DNA of 64,000 nucleotides from Yersinia similis. Lineage in GTDB: Bacteria > Pseudomonadota > Gammaproteobacteria > Enterobacterales > Enterobacteriaceae. Under the pieces are notes generated by a model. It did not search any database. It was not told where the DNA came from and saw only the letters and a list, made by a program, of their open reading frames with translations. Location: contig NZ_CGBP01000015.1 in the NCBI RefSeq assembly GCF_001053095.1, positions 1-64,000 on the forward strand, read 5' to 3'. The translations under genes were made by a program, and so were the position numbers. Below, in pieces: positions 18,066 to 27,694 of the stretch; the stretch's first letter is position 1, and the number at the start of each line of letters is the position of its first letter.

Positions 18066-18950
18066 ATGAAGATGGAATTACGTCATATACGCTATTTTCT
18101 GGCTGTTGCTGAAGAACGACATTTCACCCGCGCTGCCGCCCGGCTAGGAATAGGGCAGCCTCCTCTCAGTCAGCAAATTAAGGATCTGGAGAGGGAACTC
18201 GGTGCGTTATTGTTCCGGCGGGTTTCTTATGGCGCGGAATTAACTGAGGCAGGTATTGCATTTCTGGATGTTGTCAAAGAGATACCTGTGATGGCAGAAA
18301 GAGCGACCCAAGCTGCGCAACGTGCTGTCAGGGGAGAACTCGGCGTACTCAGAGTTGGCTTTACTGCGTCAGCAGCCTTTAACAGCGCAGTGCCTACGGC
18401 GATCCGTGCCTTTAGACGTGCATATCCTGATGTACGATTACAGCTAGAAGAAGATAACACGACTCGACTGGCTGATGGATTGAATGAAGGATCGCTGGAT
18501 GTCGCTTTCCTGAGGCCAGGCTTTGCTGGCAGCGAACGTTTCCACCTCAGGATGCTATCTGAAGAGCCGATGATGATTGTCATGGCGGAGAATCACCCGG
18601 CGGCATCGTATGAAAAGATTTCGCTCAGCACATTCAGGGATGAAACTTTCCTGCTATTTCCACGAGAGATTGGTCTGACGCTTTACGATTCAGTGATTGA
18701 GTCATGCCGTAATGCGGGTTTTGAGCCTACTATTGGCCAACTGGCACCACAAATCGCTTCGGTCATTAATCTCGTTGCGGCAGAAATGGGCGTTTCAATC
18801 GTTCCGGCCTCCATGAGTCAAGTGAAAGTTATTGGGGTTGTATATCGACACATTGCTGACCAGACGCCGACAGCAAAGCTGGCGTTGGCGTACCGGCGAG
18901 GGGATACATCGCCGGCATTAAGAAACTTTGTCCTGAAAGTGTTTCCTTGA
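18066..18950 (+). CDS. LysR-family regulator, probably itaconate-responsive
   Basis: The 294-residue product starts at ATG 18066 (MKMELRHIRYFLAVAEERHF); the longer upstream frame has no LysR homology. The winged helix-turn-helix spans residues 1-65 (FTRAAARLGIGQPPLSQQIK), a linker helix follows, and the periplasmic-binding-like effector domain covers about 95-290 (LRVGFTASAAFNSAVP). It is divergent from ripCBA. From memory, a LysR protein at this place in Y. pseudotuberculosis has been used as an itaconate sensor (called ItcR). The inducer assignment rests on that and on the neighbourhood. Confidence 0.88.
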   Translation: MKMELRHIRYFLAVAEERHFTRAAARLGIGQPPLSQQIKDLERELGALLFRRVSYGAELTEAGIAFLDVVKEIPVMAERATQAAQRAVRGELGVLRVGFTASAAFNSAVPTAIRAFRRAYPDVRLQLEEDNTTRLADGLNEGSLDVAFLRPGFAGSERFHLRMLSEEPMMIVMAENHPAASYEKISLSTFRDETFLLFPREIGLTLYDSVIESCRNAGFEPTIGQLAPQIASVINLVAAEMGVSIVPASMSQVKVIGVVYRHIADQTPTAKLALAYRRGDTSPALRNFVLKVFP

Positions 18951-19004
18951 ATTTTCTCCGTAGGTTAAGGCGACTCAATAGTTTAAAACGACCCAATAGT
19001 AAAA

Positions 19005-19478
19005 TTATTGGCTATCAATATCCGGCCTGCATACAGGATTAATATTCGAGTCGCCAATATCTTTTCTTGACCGAGATACATCGCAAACCAGCGTAATATG
19101 ATCACGATGTGAATACCCAGAGAAAACGCCACCCAAGTGAGAGCGTTTATATCCGGTGATCTCCAATGGGCCTTGTTCAATAATTATTGACCAGTTATTC
19201 ATGCGATCTTGTGGCCCAATGGGAATAAAGACATTCCACTCGCCTTGCGGAATAAAAGAGAAATGTCCCTTGGTATCGGTGGTGGTTGTCTGCACTTTTT
19301 GATCAAATTTTGCTAAAGAAACTTTCACGCCAGCCAATGTCTGCCCTTGATCTGTGATAACGCCGTTAATATGGGGGCTATCATAATTATGATATACACA
19401 GCCGTTTAAAAAGGCAGTACCTAATAAAACCGAAAACAGTGATAAAATTTTCTTGCATTGAATGTTTTTGTTAAACAT
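19005..19478 (-). CDS. Putative lipoprotein with a carboxypeptidase-regulatory-like domain
   Basis: This 157-residue protein has a signal sequence and lipobox (LNGC; Cys about residue 27), so it is probably a lipoprotein. The mature part INGVITDQGQTLAGVKVSLA followed by TTTDTKGHFSFIPQGEW is the pattern of small beta-sandwich domains of the carboxypeptidase-regulatory (CNA-B-like) type. The C-terminus holds two Cys residues (VCDVS, NPVCRP) that could pair. The function is unknown. It sits 26 bp after the unknown gene at 19504-20064, in the same direction, so the two may be co-transcribed. Confidence 0.75.
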   Translation of the reverse strand: MFNKNIQCKKILSLFSVLLGTAFLNGCVYHNYDSPHINGVITDQGQTLAGVKVSLAKFDQKVQTTTTDTKGHFSFIPQGEWNVFIPIGPQDRMNNWSIIIEQGPLEITGYKRSHLGGVFSGYSHRDHITLVCDVSRSRKDIGDSNINPVCRPDIDSQ

Positions 19479-19503
19479 TAATTAATAATCCTATTCTTCT
19501 AAA

Positions 19504-20064
19504 TTATTTATCACTATTAGGCTGTAGTAAAGATTGGATATACTCTGTTGCTTGCTGTTGGTCTAATGCGTCACGTTCACAGAGTTCGATATCAAATGCT
19601 TTTAATGCGTCCTTAAGCTGATTAATTGACTGAGGGGTATTATGAATACAGAAAATATAAGCATTTTCAAACGGTGCGAGGTCAACTAACCTCAGTTTGT
19701 ATTGTTGAAGATAAGAATTAATATGCTCTAAGTAAGGCAGTAGATATGGGAGCATAAAATAATCGACTTCTGCAGTCATAGGATCAATGCTATCCCAATC
19801 AATTTCATTAGCCAGAGACATGACAAAGTCACCTATATTTCCCGGTAAAGAGATACAGTCAAGGGACTTCAGCTCTGGCATGTATCCACAATATTCTTTC
19901 CATTCTTCATAAACCATAAGCTGTTGTTGGCTTAAATGGGTATAAAGCCAGTCCAGTACGCTTCCTTGATCCAATCTTTCGAGTTTATCCGCCTGTAAAG
20001 GCTCAACATCCAACAATGGTATACTTTGTGCTAACGCACTGATTAATTGGCTTACTGCGGTCAT
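19504..20064 (-). CDS. Conserved-looking cytosolic protein of unknown function
   Basis: The 186-residue product has no signal peptide or membrane segment and is acidic and rich in Leu, Gln and Tyr. It contains stretches such as SVLDWLYTHLSQQQLMVYEEW and YIFCIHNTPQSINQLKDAL, which predict mixed helices and strands. I do not recognise the family. It precedes the lipoprotein gene at 19005-19478 on the same strand and may form a two-gene unit with it. An Asp/Glu/Gln-rich repertoire of this type is common in immunity-type or SMI1-like proteins, but I see no toxin partner and do not assign it so. Confidence 0.7.
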   Translation of the reverse strand: MTAVSQLISALAQSIPLLDVEPLQADKLERLDQGSVLDWLYTHLSQQQLMVYEEWKEYCGYMPELKSLDCISLPGNIGDFVMSLANEIDWDSIDPMTAEVDYFMLPYLLPYLEHINSYLQQYKLRLVDLAPFENAYIFCIHNTPQSINQLKDALKAFDIELCERDALDQQQATEYIQSLLQPNSDK

Positions 20065-20114
20065 TATGTTCGTCCTTGGGCGCTAAATGACCATCATATA
20101 CCACTTTACTTAGT

Positions 20115-20270
20115 ATGGATAAGCAACAGGAACACAATTGTGAGGCGACGCTATTATACAAACAGGATGTTACCCGTATTATATTGCTGTTCACTGCGGC
20201 ACTGGCAGCTTGGAAGGAACGGGACTTGAAGCATATGCCAGGATGGCATCGTCAACGCTATCATAAATAA
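20115..20270 (+). CDS. Candidate 51-residue membrane peptide
   Basis: The ATG at 20115 opens a 51-codon frame. It has a short hydrophobic stretch (VTRIILLFTAALAAW, residues 19-33) and a basic tail (KERDLKHMPGWHRQRYHK). It lies on the opposite strand to both neighbours, in the gap between the genes at 19504-20064 and 20293-20892. No clear ribosome site precedes the ATG, so it may be chance. I know no family for it. Confidence 0.25.
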   Translation: MDKQQEHNCEATLLYKQDVTRIILLFTAALAAWKERDLKHMPGWHRQRYHK

Positions 20271-20292
20271 CTGAATACCATCCACACCCGCG

Positions 20293-20892
20293 TTAGAGCC
20301 GAATACCTGAAAATGACATAAATCCTAAGGACATCAACCCTGCGGTCATAAAGACGATGCCGAGCCCTTGTAATCCTTTTGGAATGTTAGAGTACTTCAT
20401 TTTCTCTCGTAAACCTGCCAAGGATACAATGGCCAGCATCCAGCCTAAACCACAGCCAGTTCCGTAAACAAAAGATTCGGTGAACGTGTATTCTCGCTGA
20501 ACCATAAAAATGGTTGCACCAAATATTGCACAATGGATTGTCAGTAGTGGTAAAAAGGCCCCGAGAGTGTGATGCAAGCTTGGCAAAAATCGCTCAAGTA
20601 CCATTTCAAGTATTTGGACTAATGCCGCAAGCACCCCGATGAAGGTAATGAAATCAAGAAAACTAAGATCCACTCCATCAATCAGGGCATTCTCTCTAAG
20701 TATGTAGGTATAAATAAGATTATTGAGAGGAGTTGCTATCGCTAACAGGGCTGTAACAGTAAGCCCAAGGCCAAAGGCTGTTTCTACTTTTTTAGATATT
20801 GCCAGAAATGTGCACATTCCAAGAAAAAAATTTAATGCCATATTTTCAACAAAAATAGCTCTAATAAAAATGGTCAAATAACTCTCTGTCAT
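20293..20892 (-). CDS. Solitary NqrE/RnfA-like integral membrane protein
   Basis: The 199-residue protein has about six transmembrane helices and matches the NqrE/RnfA family: [19 protein letters not shown] carries the conserved Cys of helix one, and [12 protein letters not shown] carries the second. These cysteines hold an Fe-S centre in NQR and RNF complexes. ATG 20892 is chosen because AGGAG lies about eight bases before it. The genome should encode complete nqr or rnf operons elsewhere, but here the gene stands alone without other subunits. Its role alone is unknown: it may be a paralogue exchanged into a complex, or a relic still intact. Confidence 0.85.
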   Translation of the reverse strand: MTESYLTIFIRAIFVENMALNFFLGMCTFLAISKKVETAFGLGLTVTALLAIATPLNNLIYTYILRENALIDGVDLSFLDFITFIGVLAALVQILEMVLERFLPSLHHTLGAFLPLLTIHCAIFGATIFMVQREYTFTESFVYGTGCGLGWMLAIVSLAGLREKMKYSNIPKGLQGLGIVFMTAGLMSLGFMSFSGIRL

Positions 20893-21235
20893 TACGCACA
20901 CTCCTGAATCGTCCATATAGAGTTACATTGTATCATTATGTTACTAATTATTTCTTAATATATTTCACATTAGCGGCTTTTTAGAATTATCTTGAAGGGC
21001 ATATTTGGTGAGTTTTGTTATTTATACTGTGTACATAGCCTATCTGGGAGGGTGATGAAAACGAGCAATGCTATTTTTATTCTCTTCTGAATTATCTCGG
21101 GTAGTCGTTTTATTTTTTTGGTTTAAAAAGTGAATGGCTAGATTTATACCAAGCTAATGGAGATTGGTGTGTTTAATTCTTTTCTAATTGCCGCTTTGAC
21201 ATTGCAACAGAGTGCTGGCAAGAAGAACTGATCAG

Positions 21236-21399
21236 AGGTTATTGACAAAGTGCCCGCGACGGAGAGAACAGGCAGATCGTAAAGACGCCGTAAATACATC
21301 CATGTAGGCTCGAGCCGCGCCATCCTTGGCGCGGACGCTTTACTCCTCTGCCTATCCTCACCGTTCAAGATTGAGTCATCGGGGTTTGTCAGCAGTCTG
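21236..21399. mobile_element. MITE-like palindromic element, copy B (164 bp)
   Basis: This copy aligns without gaps to 226-389. It differs at one base in the hairpin loop (CATCCTTGGC instead of CATCCCTGGC) and three bases near 21372-21374. It is flanked by a different short direct repeat, CTGATCA (21228-21234 and 21397-21403). That supports insertion by transposition rather than duplication of a larger block. Frames read through it are artefacts. Confidence 0.75.
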
Positions 21400-21568
21400 A
21401 TCACTACTCTGTAGTGATAGTCTTAACTGTGAACAAGGGTATCGGTGTATCAATAAGACCCTGTTAGTATTAACAATAGGGTAGAAAGTGAAATTATGTT
21501 GACGTAATGAGCAGCGCATTTTACTTTCCATAAATGCCAAATTGGTTGACCTTTGTGGAAGGACTGCA

Positions 21569-22729
21569 ATGAATAAAATTATAACGAATCAGAGTCATCA
21601 ATTTTCCTCACGAGTGAATGACCTTCACCCATCGCCAATTAGGGAAATACTGTCAGTTATTGATCGCCCGGGAATGATCTCGTTTGCAGGTGGATTACCC
21701 GCAGTAGAAAGTTTTCCTCATATGAGCCTTGAGGGGCTGCCTCAGCCGATGCTGCAATACGGAGCGAGTGAAGGGGAACTGGAATTACGTCAACAGATTG
21801 CTCAAAACTTGTGCGAGCGAGGTTTATCCTGTACCGAGGAGCAAGTGCTGATTATTTCAGGCTCACAGCAGGGAATAGATCTGGTCGCTAAGTTGTTTAT
21901 TGACGAGGGAACTCCCGTCGCCGTTGAATCGCCTACATATCTGGCTGCGTTACAGGTATTCCGTTTTTTCGGTGCTCAATTTGTGGCTTATGATTCAACT
22001 CAGCCTGATATTGGCAAACTTCGCACCGAAAAACCTGCTTTTGCTTATACTATTCCGACATTCCAGAATCCAAGCGGTCACTGCCTTGACGCCGAACAGA
22101 GAGAATTACTGGCGAAGACTTGTGATGACATTATGTTACCGCTCTTTGAAGATGACCCTTACCATGATTTAGTGTATGACCCTTGTGAGCGTAAGCCAGT
22201 ATGTGCTTTATTACAGCGCGCCTCGTGGATTTACCAAGGATCTTTTTCTAAAAGTTTATCCCCGGCGCTGCGTCTGGGCTATCTTGTCGCATCCTCAGAA
22301 TTGATCCCCTATCTGACACGCTTAAAACAAGCAGCAGATTTACACAGTAGCCGGATCAGCCAATGGCTAGTATTACAGCAGTTGCGTAGCCCCAGGCATA
22401 CTGAGCATATGCATGAACTGGCAGCCTATTACCGAACTCGCCGTGATGCATTTGAAATCTCACTACAGCGCCATTTTGGTTCTCTTGCGACGTGGAAAAA
22501 ACCGGCTGGAGGGCTGTTCTTCTGGTTAACCCTTAATCGCTGCATAGATACTCGTCAACTCTTGCCTAAAGCACTGGCAAGCAACATTGCATTTATGCCT
22601 GGTGAGTCGTTCCTCCCTCATTCGTCTGAAGGCTGCGGTCAGTTACGGCTTAATTTTAGCCATGCGACGGAAGAGCAAGCGGATGTAGGGCTGAAAATAT
22701 TAGCTGGTTTAGTGCAGGAACATTTATAA
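21569..22729 (+). CDS. PLP-dependent aminotransferase (class I/II, 2-aminoadipate type)
   Basis: The product has 386 residues from ATG 21569, which has AAGGA six bases upstream; the longer frame is not needed. Landmarks are SFAGGLPAVESFP, the substrate-binding ISGSQQGIDLVAKLF, TIPTFQNPSGHCL with the cofactor Asn, EDDPYHDL with the cofactor Asp/Tyr, and GSFSKSLSPALRLGYL with the Schiff-base Lys. It lacks the GntR domain of MocR proteins. This subgroup includes 2-aminoadipate and aromatic/branched-chain transaminases; the substrate is not decidable here. It is transcribed alone. Confidence 0.88.
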   Translation: MNKIITNQSHQFSSRVNDLHPSPIREILSVIDRPGMISFAGGLPAVESFPHMSLEGLPQPMLQYGASEGELELRQQIAQNLCERGLSCTEEQVLIISGSQQGIDLVAKLFIDEGTPVAVESPTYLAALQVFRFFGAQFVAYDSTQPDIGKLRTEKPAFAYTIPTFQNPSGHCLDAEQRELLAKTCDDIMLPLFEDDPYHDLVYDPCERKPVCALLQRASWIYQGSFSKSLSPALRLGYLVASSELIPYLTRLKQAADLHSSRISQWLVLQQLRSPRHTEHMHELAAYYRTRRDAFEISLQRHFGSLATWKKPAGGLFFWLTLNRCIDTRQLLPKALASNIAFMPGESFLPHSSEGCGQLRLNFSHATEEQADVGLKILAGLVQEHL

Positions 22730-22863
22730 GATGGGTTATCGGTGAATCTCACTCACTTACTCAGTTATTTACTCATTAATTGAAGATGCTGAATAAATCG
22801 AAATAAATAAATTTCAATATCGTTACTACCATCACCCAAAGCGGCTACTTCTTCATCATTGGC

Positions 22864-23087
22864 TATATACCCAAAATAATTCGAGTTGCAGGAAGGCGGC
22901 AACTGAGTAAGTCCCGATGAGCTTATTTATTTTAAGGTCAACAACAAGTCAGTGACTGCGGTGACAACGGTTATTGACACTTAGCACCGGGAGCAGATTT
23001 GAATGCTGTTTGCAGCGGTGAGGCCCATGGATGGGCCGAATAACGAAAGCTGCCAACACACATACAACTTAAAATATTACGGGTATA
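22864..23087. repeat. Long ERIC-type element (about 224 bp)
   Basis: It begins TATACCCAAAATAATTCGAG and ends with ATATTACGGGTATA, the inverted ERIC termini. The inner part contains ERIC-like stretches such as GGCGGCAACTGAGTAAGTCC and AACGAAAGCTGCCAACAC. It is about 100 bp longer than the usual 127-bp ERIC, so it seems to carry an internal insertion. It lies between an aminotransferase gene and the 3' end of ansP. Confidence 0.65.
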
Positions 23088-23104
23088 AATTATAAAATCA
23101 ATCC

Positions 23105-23136
23105 AGCCTGTAGGTGTAGTAACTGACCTACAGGCT
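23105..23136 (-). terminator. Rho-independent terminator of ansP
   Basis: AGCCTGTAGGT (23105-23115) and ACCTACAGGCT (23126-23136) form a perfect 11-bp stem with a 10-base loop. On the minus strand it is followed by GGATTGATTTTATAATTT, a T-rich tail. It lies 20 bp after the ansP stop. Confidence 0.8.
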
Positions 23137-23156
23137 GCTACAGCATGACAACCGTA

Positions 23157-24686
23157 CTAGCCTACTGACTTTTGCTCATATAACTCTTTAGGCGATACAT
23201 TTTGAGTATCAGGTTCTTCAAACAATATTTCTTGTGACCAAGCATCTATCGGCGCGGCCGCTACCTCACTGGCGCGTTTACGCAGACTGAACCACCCGGC
23301 GATCAATAGCAGAGTGAGCACGGGTATGCTAGCGATGGTCCAAGTGCCATTTGGATAGTCAAAGGCCATCATCACCAAAACGCCAGCCAAGAAGAGTAAT
23401 GTCAGCCAAGATGTCACTGGCGCACCGGGCATTTTGAAGGAGACGGGTTTTGCCATTCCCCGTTTTATTGCCTGACGCAATTTCATCTGACAAATGATAA
23501 TAAATGCCCATGAACTAATGATCCCCAAAGAGGCTATATTCAAGACAATTTCAAAAACTTGGGAGGGAACGAGGTAGTTAAGCAGTACACCCAAGACATA
23601 AATACCCACAGTGACCAAAATCCCTGCATAGGGCACGGATTGCGGACTCATTTTGGACATAAATTTAGGTGCCGACCCCCCCATTGACAGTGAACGGAGG
23701 ATTCGTCCAGTCGAGTAAAGCCCGGAGTTCAAACTGGAGAGTGCTGCGGATAGCACCACTATATTCATAATAGTGCCAATGTAAGGGACCCCCAAGTTAC
23801 TGAAGAATGTCACGAATGGACTTTGACCAGCTTGATAAGCATGCCAGGGTAGTAAGCAGACCAACAGGACGACTGAGCCAACGTAAAACAAACCTATACG
23901 CCATATCACGCTATTAATTGCTTTTGGCAGCATTTTTTCGGGGTCTTTACATTCACCAGCCGCAGTGCCAATTAATTCAATACCGGCGAAGGCGAATATA
24001 ACGCCTTGTACCATTATCAAGGCAGGTAAGAGGCCGTGAGGGAAGAAACCGCCGTTATCGGTGATCAAATGAATACCGGTTGTATGACCCGCGACGCTCT
24101 GACCCGTACCGAGGAAGATCACACCGACAATCAGAAACAGGGCAATAGCAGCAACTTTAATCAGTGCAAACCAAAACTCCATCTCGGCGAACCATCTCAC
24201 TCCAATCATATTCATGGTAGCGACAATCGATAGTGCACCTAGGGCAAACAGCCATTGTGGAACATCAGAGAATGTCCCCCAATAATGCATATAAAGCGCT
24301 ACTGCAGTGATATCGACGATGCCTGTCATCGCCCAGTTGAGGAAGTACATCCAGCCCGCGACATAGGATGCTTTTTCTCCGAGAAATTCACGGGCGTAAG
24401 AAACAAAGCTGCCACTGGTAGGGCGATGTAAGACCAACTCCCCCAAGGCCCGTAGAATGAAAAATGAGAAAATCCCACAAACCAGATAAACCAGTGCTAA
24501 TGCTGGCCCAGCCATTTGTAAGCGGGCACCTGTACCCAAAAATAGTCCTGTTCCGATGGATCCGCCAATGGCTATCATTTGTATATGACGTAGGCCCATA
24601 CTTTTGTGGTAACCCGTATCATGGGAATCTAACCAGCGTTTTTTCGCGGCGTGATGGGTCTCCGCAGAGTGTTTTCCTGACATCAT
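23157..24686 (-). CDS. ansP: L-asparagine permease
   Basis: This 509-residue amino-acid/polyamine transporter has 12 predicted helices and is closely similar to E. coli AnsP over its length. Examples are AIGGSIGTGLFLGTGARLQM, RALGELVLHRPTSGSFVSY, GWMYFLNWAMTGIVDITAVA and SFKMPGAPVTSWLTLL. It imports asparagine by proton symport across the inner membrane. Two adjacent ATG codons are possible (24686 or 24683). It is transcribed alone, with a terminator at 23105-23136. Confidence 0.93.
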   Translation of the reverse strand: MMSGKHSAETHHAAKKRWLDSHDTGYHKSMGLRHIQMIAIGGSIGTGLFLGTGARLQMAGPALALVYLVCGIFSFFILRALGELVLHRPTSGSFVSYAREFLGEKASYVAGWMYFLNWAMTGIVDITAVALYMHYWGTFSDVPQWLFALGALSIVATMNMIGVRWFAEMEFWFALIKVAAIALFLIVGVIFLGTGQSVAGHTTGIHLITDNGGFFPHGLLPALIMVQGVIFAFAGIELIGTAAGECKDPEKMLPKAINSVIWRIGLFYVGSVVLLVCLLPWHAYQAGQSPFVTFFSNLGVPYIGTIMNIVVLSAALSSLNSGLYSTGRILRSLSMGGSAPKFMSKMSPQSVPYAGILVTVGIYVLGVLLNYLVPSQVFEIVLNIASLGIISSWAFIIICQMKLRQAIKRGMAKPVSFKMPGAPVTSWLTLLFLAGVLVMMAFDYPNGTWTIASIPVLTLLLIAGWFSLRKRASEVAAAPIDAWSQEILFEEPDTQNVSPKELYEQKSVG

Positions 24687-25415
24687 AAACTTTCCCTATA
24701 TTCTTGTCTGTCGGCAATCATTGTGAATGTACTACAGCAAATGATTGCTAAAGGTTAATGCATAAATAGCGTCTTAGCGCCTTCAGTTATTATGGTTTTT
24801 ATCAATACCAGTGGTTCACGGGGGGGCATGCTATCGTTTCTTCTGGGATGAGGCAAAAAAATATTCACTTATAAATTATTTTTTTTGCTGTATTAGTGAA
24901 GTGAGTAATCATTTACTCATGATTAAATGATAACCATCACGGGCGCTATGAAGTGAAACCATTTACTATAGTTATTCATGAATCACCACTAATTTTGTAA
25001 CCATATGTTAGATAAGGTAAAATTAAATAAACCGTTAACCGCGAGTATAAATTATATTTGTACAATTTTATACTTAATATATTTAAAGATTAATTTTTTT
25101 ATTGAAAATATAATGATGGATTATATTGCACTTTATCTTATTGCGTATGTATCTAACCCATGGGATAAGATTGACTTATTTTCATAAATTATAATTTATT
25201 TAATTAAACAAGCTTAATATGTATAAAGACATCAATGATGAATGGATTATTATGAGAAGCATTAATGTTAAATAAATAATTGTTCGCCTTTAATTATTAA
25301 CCGCAATAATGGGGTCACTGCATAAATAAAGGCGGAAATGCCTGAACCGCGATCGATTTTTTAACCCCACTCAATTTGTTAGCTACTGCCCTCTTTTTAA
25401 CCATCATCGGAAGTA
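24687..25415. other. AT-rich intergenic region
   Basis: This is 729 bp between ansP and the end of the DeoR gene. It should contain the ansP promoter at its left side. The middle (25000-25270) is very AT-rich; an open frame there (25005-25187) has low-complexity composition and no ribosome site, and I do not call it. I see no tRNA, repeat or strong hairpin. Confidence 0.4.
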
Positions 25416-26186
25416 CTAACGTGGAGGAGAGGCGATGATTAACTCAAGTGCTTTTTCTGCCAGTTCCTCATACACGGTGGAGGATAAACTGTTGTCAGTG
25501 ATAACCACGTCGAATGCCGTGAGTGGCAATGCCAGATAAGTCGCAACCTTGCCGTATTTTGATGCATCAGCCAGCAATACACGCTTACTACTAACCTCAC
25601 TGATGGCGCGCTTTACCGGTACTTTATCTTCATCCGGCGTGGATATGCCACGCAGGCCCCAGCAGGAGGCGGAAATAAAGGCAATATCTATGGACAGGTT
25701 TCTCAGGGAGTGCGCGGCAGCCTCTCCAATACAAGAGCGATTTTTACGACACAGCGTCCCGCCGGAGTGGATCATCCTGCATTGGGAGGACTCGATCAAA
25801 AAGTTAGCAATAACAAAGTCGTTGGTTACCACTAACAGATCATCTCTGGCCTCCAGTTGTCTAGCCAATGCCAGCGTTGTGGTGCCTGCATCAAGATAAA
25901 TACAGCTATTACGGGGAATATGCAGAGCAGCCGATGTGCCAATAGCCTCTTTTTGGCGGCTAAACATCATCGTTTTATCCTGATGAGAAGGTTCAATTGC
26001 CAGCCGTTGTGTCGAACGCACACCGCCTGATACGGACAATACTGCACCTTGCTCTTCTAATTTCTGCACATCGCGGCGTATGGTCATGTGCGATACCCCC
26101 AAACGTTCCGTTAGTTCAGAGATGCTGACCACGCCACGTTCAGCTACCAGTGCCAATATTTTTTGATGACGTTCAATCGGTATCAC
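25416..26186 (-). CDS. DeoR-family transcriptional regulator
   Basis: The 256-residue product starts at GTG 26186, preceded by GAGGGG. The N-terminal helix-turn-helix (residues 3-57: RHQKILALVAERGVVSISEL, then VSHMTIRRDVQKLEEQG) is the DeoR signature. The C-terminal sugar-phosphate sensor domain has YLDAGTTTLALARQL and VVTNDFVIANFL. Members usually repress sugar or nucleoside catabolism genes and sense a phosphorylated sugar. No sugar operon is adjacent, so the target is unknown. Confidence 0.9.
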   Translation of the reverse strand: MIPIERHQKILALVAERGVVSISELTERLGVSHMTIRRDVQKLEEQGAVLSVSGGVRSTQRLAIEPSHQDKTMMFSRQKEAIGTSAALHIPRNSCIYLDAGTTTLALARQLEARDDLLVVTNDFVIANFLIESSQCRMIHSGGTLCRKNRSCIGEAAAHSLRNLSIDIAFISASCWGLRGISTPDEDKVPVKRAISEVSSKRVLLADASKYGKVATYLALPLTAFDVVITDNSLSSTVYEELAEKALELIIASPPR

Positions 26187-27009
26187 GTGTACCCCTCACT
26201 CAGGTTAATATACGAGAGAATAGATGATGATAATTAATGTGATTATATGCCAGCAATAAAAATACATTTCTCATTTTTTAACGTTAATTTTCACCTGTCG
26301 CCTAGTGGTCTATGCTACTTAATGTGACAAAGACGTATGTGAAAGTGTAATTAATTAAATCTACTGCTAAATATTACCGAGAAAAACAAAATAAGTGGTG
26401 TTAAATTTTGTTGCACCGTCATTATTGAATGCTAACTATTGTGGTTTCACTCACAATGATATGCATAATATTCGGGTTATTTATCATCTGAAAAATAAAA
26501 TCATCACCCAAATTAACATTGAAGAGGTTAGGGGCGATTGTCGATGACCTCATTTGTACTATATATATCGCCAGTCTCCAGCGAGCAAGCCATGACCAGG
26601 CAGTGTTGAGAAAAATAGTTTTAGCGTTTCATTAGCTTATCAGTCTATGTGATGGCCGGTACCTTCCTGCCTTGCGCAAGCCGGGAAAGTTACCAATATA
26701 CCCAAAATAATGTGAGCTTCAGGAAGGCGGCAACTGAGCGACAAATTGGTCGGGAACCCATTTGAGCAACAATTATGCTGCCCGAATGTTTATCGATAAC
26801 GTGCGCTATGCAGCATATATATTTTCTGAATGTAGTAATAACGTCATAATTGAGGTATCAAGCTTGAAAATAGAGTCTGGCTCTCTCTTTGCTGTCAATA
26901 CTACATGTGGAGCGGGTTAATCTTATTGGGCGTTATAATGTAGTTGCGCAACTAAATACCTTCTATACTCAAATAATGGCGAGTCAGCTGCAACCGTTTA
27001 ATTACATTC
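26187..27009. other. Intergenic region with a partial ERIC end
   Basis: This is an 823-bp stretch without a convincing gene. A one-ended ERIC-like sequence starts at 26697 (TATACCCAAAATAATGTGAG) and continues to about 26745 (AGGAAGGCGGCAACTGAG). The rest is AT-rich. The promoter of the DeoR gene must lie near its left end. Confidence 0.45.
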
Positions 27010-27165
27010 ATGGTGCGCTTCATGGGGACTATTCAAATTACATTGGCACCTGAACGCTATAAATTAGATGAAGAGGAGGGCAATTATCCGTATTTATTGA
27101 TTCTGTTTGGTTGTATTACTGTGCTGGTTGGGGTGATTGTGAGTATCAGCCATGAGTGGCTGTAA
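27010..27165 (+). CDS. Candidate small single-pass membrane protein (51 residues)
   Basis: The frame encodes an acidic N-terminal part (APERYKLDEEEGNYPY) followed by a clean transmembrane helix (LLILFGCITVLVGVIVSI) and a short SHEWL tail. An ATG at 27022 would give 47 residues. The polarity pattern and codon choice look like a real small membrane protein, but no strong ribosome site is seen. It lies between the DeoR gene and the glutaminase in an otherwise empty region. I do not know its family. Confidence 0.4.
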   Translation: MVRFMGTIQITLAPERYKLDEEEGNYPYLLILFGCITVLVGVIVSISHEWL

Positions 27166-27694
27166 CACAAGTATTTGCTTGGGGGTAACCTCTGCCAGCC
27201 GCCGCGACCTATATGGCGGGGTAATCCCATCTCTCCATAGTAGACTTTTGAATTATTGAAAAAAAATCTCATGGCAAGTCTATTTTATGTGAAGATTTAT
27301 CACTTTATTGAGTTAACAATAGACCATTAAAGGTGTAAGGTTAAAGGCCGTGACGTGTTAATTTTTAGACTTTAATTAAAGTATTTTACGCCAGTTATTT
27401 TTCTTTTATGCCTTGTATTGTCATGGAACGCTAACTGCATCGACACAGGCTTCTATTTTTCGAACAGACATAATCAAATTGTTGATAACAAGTGATATAC
27501 AGCTCTCTCAACCTACGTTATCTTACGATAAGAATTTCATGACGAAATTATAAAAAGAGTAGGGAGAAAGAGTGCGATGACTCGTTGTCACTATTACATT
27601 TTATTTAAAACTCAATCAATATTCCTGGCGCTCTAAATAGGTTCTAGAACTAAAAAGATAGAAAATAAACAAAAGGTGAATGGAGATAACAGAT

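Noticed and set aside
25005..25187. 60-codon plus-strand frame in AT-rich DNA
   Set aside because: Composition is Ile/Tyr/Asn-rich as expected from AT-rich noncoding DNA, and no ribosome site is present.
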